Below the pieces are notes generated by a model. The model had not been told where the DNA came from. It saw only the letters and a program-made list of their open reading frames with translations, and searched no databases. Made by a program: the position numbers and the translations under genes. From Symbiodinium natans (lineage: Eukaryota; Sar; Dinophyceae; Suessiales; Symbiodiniaceae), in NCBI GenBank assembly GCA_905221605.1, contig CAJNDS010001835.1, positions 157,601 through 221,600 of the forward strand: DNA of 64,000 nucleotides, written 5' to 3'. Positions 59,045-64,000 of this stretch are shown here, piece by piece (position 1 is the first letter of the stretch; every line of letters starts with the position of its first letter).

Positions 59045-60840
59045 CTGAGTATCATCAAATGAGTAGGTCAAGGCGATCGAGAGATTGAACGCCTTCTGTG
59101 GATTGAATCCAGCATTCCGGCCTTTTTTTTGCCAGCTTCGGCCCACGCTCGTCGAACCTGAGCGCGTCTATCCTGCAGGCAGTGTCGATATGCGTCAATC
59201 ATGCAACTATCATGCAACTATCATGCGGCTGATGCAACGCACATCGCTGGCACACGAGTGCTTAGTTGACCGTGCACGGGCAGGGCCTTGGAAGTGAAGG
59301 CAATAGGCCCAAGCCTCAGCCGATGAAACACGTTGAGAGCTCGGCGTGGACGTGTGGCTCATGTGTGACAGCCTGTTTTAGACAGCATGCCCGGCACATA
59401 TATGTACTGGACAAGGCAAATGAGCAAAAGGTCCAACCAGGCATAGTTGCCAGGTCCGTTTCGTCCTGCAAGCAATCCTCGAAGTGCAAGCATTGCCAGG
59501 AGCCTATCTGACTGTCAGTCCTGTCTAACTGTCGTGCCGTAGTAAATCAGTATGCATAATGGGGTCTTAGGTATCGTCATGGCAATTGTGCAGCTATCTC
59601 TTTGACCCTTGCGCTCCCTGTCACCCGCATGGGTTGCCACTTTGCTTCGGAGCCAAATGGTCCAATCAATTGCGCATGTGATCTGAAAGGTTTGCCCCTA
59701 GCTGGGCCTAGCTGGGTCAGTGGGCATTGCAAAATTCGTGACCTTGGTGAGTGGTAAGAGTATTAGGACAATGACATCATGAAGAATGTCCGGTAAGCAC
59801 TGCTGGCTTTGTTCTGTCAATTTAGGCCAGTGCTACTTCGATGAGCCAGATATAGATTGTTTAATGCAATCTACATGTTACTTCTTTTCCTAACATGCCA
59901 CAGTAAGAGTTGCAGCACCTCTTGGAATGGGGGGGTTCGAGTCCCTGACCCCAGTTAAGAGGAATGCGAGTGCGCTGGCCCGCCTGCTACGCTCGCCGCG
60001 CTCGGTGCAAGCCTGCAAAGTCTGAGTCAATTTGCAGACACGGGATCCACCCTTTCCCATATGCTCCAACCGCGCAAACGGCACAGGGCTTCACGATGAT
60101 CTGCAAAGGGTTGTTACAGGAAATTTGCTGACTCGGACCTTGAAACTCAATGGGGGCGGGTCTCTCTGTGAAAGCAGAGCTGGCATCTTGCTTTGCTACG
60201 GGAACAAACTCCCGAGTGTGATTGACAGTGCCTATACAACTTGCCACTACATGCCACTCCGCAGGCTGAGAACATGGTCCAGGGATGTCCAGGGTGCTGG
60301 CCCCGCTGCCGGTGGATAACCAGCAAGCTTCGGTGATGCAAGTCCTGACCCCCGTTGGATTCTGAGTTCTTGGTCATGGCCTCTTGGCACGTTCTGCGTC
60401 AGAATCTTCAGATCATGGACGGAGGGAAAGGGCTTAGGTTCATTCCCCGCCGACTCCCAAGCGAGCTATGCGCCTGTACCAGGCCCTGCAGGCCGATCCT
60501 AAGAGCTCAAAAACTGGGAGATACTGGGAGCTTGGCTTGGACTCACGTAATGACCCGGAAAGCATGCCCTTATAAAGCCTTCTGGGACCGAAGGCTGTCA
60601 AGAATTGTTTCGACTAGCTTTGACGTTACAAATAGGGAGGGCATGCGGTGCGCGGAGAAGATGCAGCTCAGCTCGCGGCGAAACGGCCAGGTGCGTTGCG
60701 ACTGAGTGGGGCAGAAGCAGATAGAAAGAGGAACAGCTGAGGCTGGAACAGCGATCGACTGGGGCAGATGCTCATTTCCACCTCGCCCTGGCAGATTTGC
60801 AATAGATCATGCTAAGAGTTTTCTGTCCAGATGCAACCCA
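59045..60840. other. Unassigned, weak exon candidates
   Basis: A minus piece at about 60100-60215 (REFVPVAKQDASSAFTERP) looks coding. The 5' exons of bL24m should be in the left part. Nothing else recognised. Confidence 0.35.
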
Positions 60841-60844
60841 AAGC

Positions 60845-61985
60845 GTGCCTTTCCCTTTGTCGTCCTTGCCCTTGCCGTCTTTGCCTGCAGAAATGCACTG
60901 AACTCGCTTGCCAAACGTTGCGTTGCAACAGAATTCAGAAACGAGACTTTCGGTGTTGACATGCTTTGGATTTCTTTCGACCAGCTATGACCACTGGGAC
61001 TGCTAGGACTCCAGATGTAGATGGTGATTCCTCCTCCCATATGCTCCTCTTTCTACGAAAAGTTCTGTGCAGCGAGCTGATCATACCATGTTCGGCGACG
61101 TCATGGCCCAATTTTTCCACGCGCTTTCTTGCATTGTCTTTCCTGTTGATGCACTTGTCCACGGGCTCGTCTGGCCAACAATCCCTGACGCTTCGCAAGT
61201 CTCCAGCACTTTGCCGGCAGTACAGTACGCCGCCTCAAACCCTCAGCTGGGCTGGCATCGCTGAGCGTAATTTCCAAAGCCAGGCTGTGCGCACCGACGC
61301 CCCACTGCGCAGTACGTGTCGCAATGATGCATGCCAGCTGCTAGCCGCTGGCCTCCTTTCTCCCTGCCCTTGGAGTTCTTTCCTGCCTCGGCGCACAAGT
61401 CCAACGCAACAAGAGCTTAATGGCTCTGAAACCTCGCTCAGGGACGAGCTTGCTGCTTGCCCCCGCCCTCGCCCTTTTTGGCTGGGTCCTTTCCTGCTGG
61501 CACGGATTATGCCGGAAACTGCAATTGTCAGTGCCTACAGACTCAGTGGACGCTGCATTGGGAGCCTCGGCCACCCTTGCCTTTGCCCTTCGCCTCTCCT
61601 GCAGTGGTCGCATGCAAGCACAAACCTCTCGCGGCCCTGGGCGCTCGAAGAGGTGACATGACAATGATGGACACCCACTGCCTTCGCCTTTGCCCGCTTT
61701 GGCCTGCTGCGGGGCCTTTGCAACAACGCGGGCGCAAAAGCAAAGAGTCATGGAACAAAAGGCTAGAGCGTGTGCAGTGCTAGCTCCGGTGGTCGAACTT
61801 GCATTGAACACCAGCCGCCTGCCTAGGCTGCGAACCTCCTTATACGTAACTTTTACATATACTTTTACGATGCGCAGGCCCGGCAGCACTGTGCCCCAGT
61901 GATGCCTAGGCCGAGTCAGGCCTTGGGCTGCGGGGCTTTTGCCTGAGCCGAAGGAGGCGCTGCCGGCGCTGCGGCGCCTCTGCCA
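60845..61985 (-). CDS. Lys/Gly/Ala-rich protein, ladder of short basic exons
   Basis: Six minus exon-like segments of about 30-65 nt repeat the same style: about 61921-61985 (AAAPAAPPSAQAKAPQPKA), 61683-61715 APQQAKAGKGEG, 61560-61592 AKGKGKGGRGS, 61455-61493 GKDPAKKGEGGGKQQ, 61345-61382 GKNSKGREKGGQR, 60845-60884 GKDGKGKDDKGKG. Five of them (all but 61921-61985) start AG|G. KG-rich linkers like these surround RNA-binding or zinc-finger domains in dinoflagellate proteins, but no such domain is visible here. A related piece at about 63420-63470 (GWMPGKGFGKKSKSMG) may be an upstream exon. Joins are not fully resolved. The plus frame of 231 codons over the same DNA is an antisense shadow. Confidence 0.5.
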
Positions 61986-63419
61986 TTGGCTCTCCCACTG
62001 CTCTCTCACAAGGGCGCCCCTGCTTATCTTGGAAACCAGAGGATGAGGGCCACGTTTGATACAGAGCCTATCTTCATTCTGACCGAAAATGAGCTAAGCA
62101 ATGGCGAACTCTAGGTAGGTGAAGCCGCGCGGACCTCCAAAGCCAAGAGTTGTCGGCACCCCCTCTGCATCAACACACTCACGACTTCGTAACTTTTGTA
62201 TCGTTAAGCCATGTTTGTCCAAATTATGAGACCCACAACCCAAGGTGCTGCCTCCAGGAGACACCCCCGGGGAGTCAGCGGCAGGGCCTGGAAAACCGAG
62301 CACGGGCACTTGAAACTCCAGTTAACGAGACAGCAGGCGGGAAGGATGCGAAAGGGGGCATGAAGCTGAGGGAGATTTGGGCCATTCGAGCTGATCTGCA
62401 AGTACGATTGCGCAGGGGTCAGGTTGCTGCTGTCCAATCTTGACCACCTGTATGGCTCCGGTGACAAGAGTCAGAACTTTTTGCGTTGACCGATCTCACC
62501 AGATCACCTGCTCTGGCGAATGAGAGCCGTGCTCGTGCTGCCTTTGCCATCCTCGGTGGGCCTGTGAAAAGCATGCAAAAGCGATTTCGGACACATCTCG
62601 AACTTTTTTGGACAACCCTTCGAGGCCACTGCTCTTTGCTTGGCTTTCCTTTGCCTTAGTGCTGAGAGGAAACATCCGTCCCTGACACGAGGTTCTGGCC
62701 ACAAACGCGGTCAACAGCTTCATACATACTGTTTCTTACTCTTGCCGGCGTTTTCGATTGGTTTCTTTGTTTGTATTTATATGGTGATGTTCAATATAGT
62801 CCGTATTCTCATCATGATCATCTGTTCATTATCTTCTATGAATTTCCACTAGGTGATAGAGGTGTCTCACCTCAACCGGTGAGAATATGAATCGCGCCAA
62901 GTAGATGCTGCCTCGCAGAAAATATGCATCAAGGAAAACAAATCCAAGGGTAAACGCTGCATTTGAAGTAGCCCTGTAGAAATCTGTAGAACATGCAGAA
63001 ACCTCGCATAGGGGGCAGACACCACGGTAGTCACGCGATTCTCATCCAACTATGCTACCATGTCAGGCAGGTATACCCATGGAGCACCTTTTGCCTGCTC
63101 TGCTAAAGCCACCATGGAATCAGCAAAAACTGCAAGCAAACGCTGGCGAAGCATGATGTCAAAAACGTACACGTTTGCATGAAATTTCTGGTTTCGGCAA
63201 GTACACCCTCCGCGACGTTAAAAAGAAAACACACACACACACCCACACGTGCGCGACGCGAAATAAGCCTAGCCCTTGTATGACGATTATTCGTGCTGCG
63301 AATACTAATCCTCCCACTACTACCACCATCACCACTACTACTGCTCCTGAATGCTCCTGCTCCTGCTGCTACTCTTGCTGCTGGCAACTGACAATAATCA
63401 AAGAAAGCCTTGAGGCCCA
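61986..63419. other. Unassigned; microsatellites
   Basis: Minus pieces at about 62540-62680 hint at coding (PTEDGKGSTSTAL) but are unresolved. An (AC)n lies at about 63229-63243, and CTACTACCACC/GCTGCTACT-type trinucleotides at about 63310-63385. Confidence 0.4.
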
Positions 63420-63480
63420 TGCTTTTACTCTTCTTGCCAAAGCCTTTGCCGGGCATCCAGCCTGGCGCTGCTAAGGCATG
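63420..63480 (-). CDS. KG-rich exon
   Basis: The minus frame reads APGWMPGKGFGKKSKSMG, then LKAFF. Same style as the exon ladder at 60.8-62.0 kb and on the same strand. Confidence 0.4.
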
Positions 63481-63689
63481 TGAAGCACCCAAGGGCCGTC
63501 ACACAACTACTCAGATCGGCGAACTAGGACGAGCAACAAGTAAACATCAATAACATTAACCATAAACCATAACCCAGCTTCAGCTCATTTCAGCTCCGAG
63601 AACGCCCTTCGGAAGGGACCATCTCACACCATACGAGTACAATCCATGCAAGTACCAAACACTCCACGTTTCTTCTGCTGCTGTCGCCT

Positions 63690-63830
63690 GGACCGCTCTT
63701 GCTCAGCGACCGGAGTGCAAGACCATGTCTGGCCCAGCCTCCTTTGAAGGGCATCATCGGATCCCAGATTGTGCAATTCTGCGCGCCGAGCCCGGACTCA
63801 TCCTCCGACAAGCAAAGACCAAACTTTTTT
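63690..63830 (-). CDS. Exon of unknown protein
   Basis: The minus frame reads KFGLCLSEDESGLGAQNC, then TIWDPMMPFKGGWARHGL. Coding-like, family not recognised, close to the window edge. Confidence 0.35.
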
Positions 63831-64000
63831 TGCAACTGTCAATGGCCAAGGGCTTATTGATGAGGACAGCCTGATTCGTGTCTGAATTTCGCAAAGTTCA
63901 ACGATTGGATGTGCCTGGTACTTCGAAGGGTAATACGGTAGGAGAGCAGGTGACAGCAGCAGTAGGACTGTCGAGAGATGGGGGGGGGGGACTGGGCATC

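Noticed and set aside
59860-59965. tRNA-like B-box (GGTTCGAGTCC)
   Set aside because: No A-box, anticodon arm or acceptor stem can be folded around it, and the T-stem pairs poorly.
60966-61661. Plus-strand open frame of 231 codons
   Set aside because: It is antisense to the KG-rich minus-strand exon ladder, has no family pattern and no consistent splice context. GC-balanced sequence opposite Lys/Gly codons stays open by chance.

Overview
This window looks like nuclear DNA of a dinoflagellate alveolate. The best evidence is a plastid-type ClpC gene that I rebuilt across 41 exons. Its 40 introns begin with GC (16), GA (15) or GT (9), all end in AG, and 38 of the 40 downstream exons begin with G. 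That GC/GA/GT...AG|G pattern is the known dinoflagellate splice signature. Exons average about 63 nt, and degenerate TTTAGGG (plant/dinoflagellate-type) telomere-like sequence occurs at several places. Long single-frame ORFs are mostly accidental here. Coding sequence shows up as short exons read from family motifs plus splice rules.

Layout. From 1 to 6.9 kb lies a gene-poor mosaic of dispersed and tandem repeats around telomere-like sequence, with one isolated plus-strand exon (LVIVD-like, about 1.05-1.23 kb). From 6.95 to 63.8 kb every gene I could recognise is on the minus strand: a WD40-repeat gene (6.96-8.56 kb), clpC (10.35-19.0 kb, probably with targeting exons further upstream), a PP2C phosphatase with a glycine/leucine/glutamine/asparagine-rich tail (about 25.8-33.2 kb), an intronless START/SRPBCC-like membrane-anchored protein (36.2-37.0 kb), a prolyl-4-hydroxylase-like 2-oxoglutarate oxygenase (40.0-41.2 kb), an EF-hand exon (43.5 kb), a second GLQ-rich gene (about 55.7-56.5 kb), mitochondrial ribosomal protein bL24m (57.8-59.0 kb) and a ladder of Lys/Gly-rich exons (60.8-62.0 kb). 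Between them are exon-like pieces I cannot name.

The genes do not form a pathway. They are housekeeping and regulatory genes in one long co-directional array, as is usual in dinoflagellates, where mRNAs receive a trans-spliced leader and local order carries little functional meaning.

The most unusual observations are a head-to-head telomere-like array inside a PP2C intron, a mirror-ordered repeat block around a palindromic array at 4.1-4.3 kb, four phase-consistent GLQ-type exons recurring about 29 kb from a similar tail, and an intronless gene next to a possible spliced-leader relic. I found no RNA gene, CRISPR array, virus or complete transposon. Exon coordinates for clpC, bL24m and the oxygenase core come from hand translation; the other gene models are partial.
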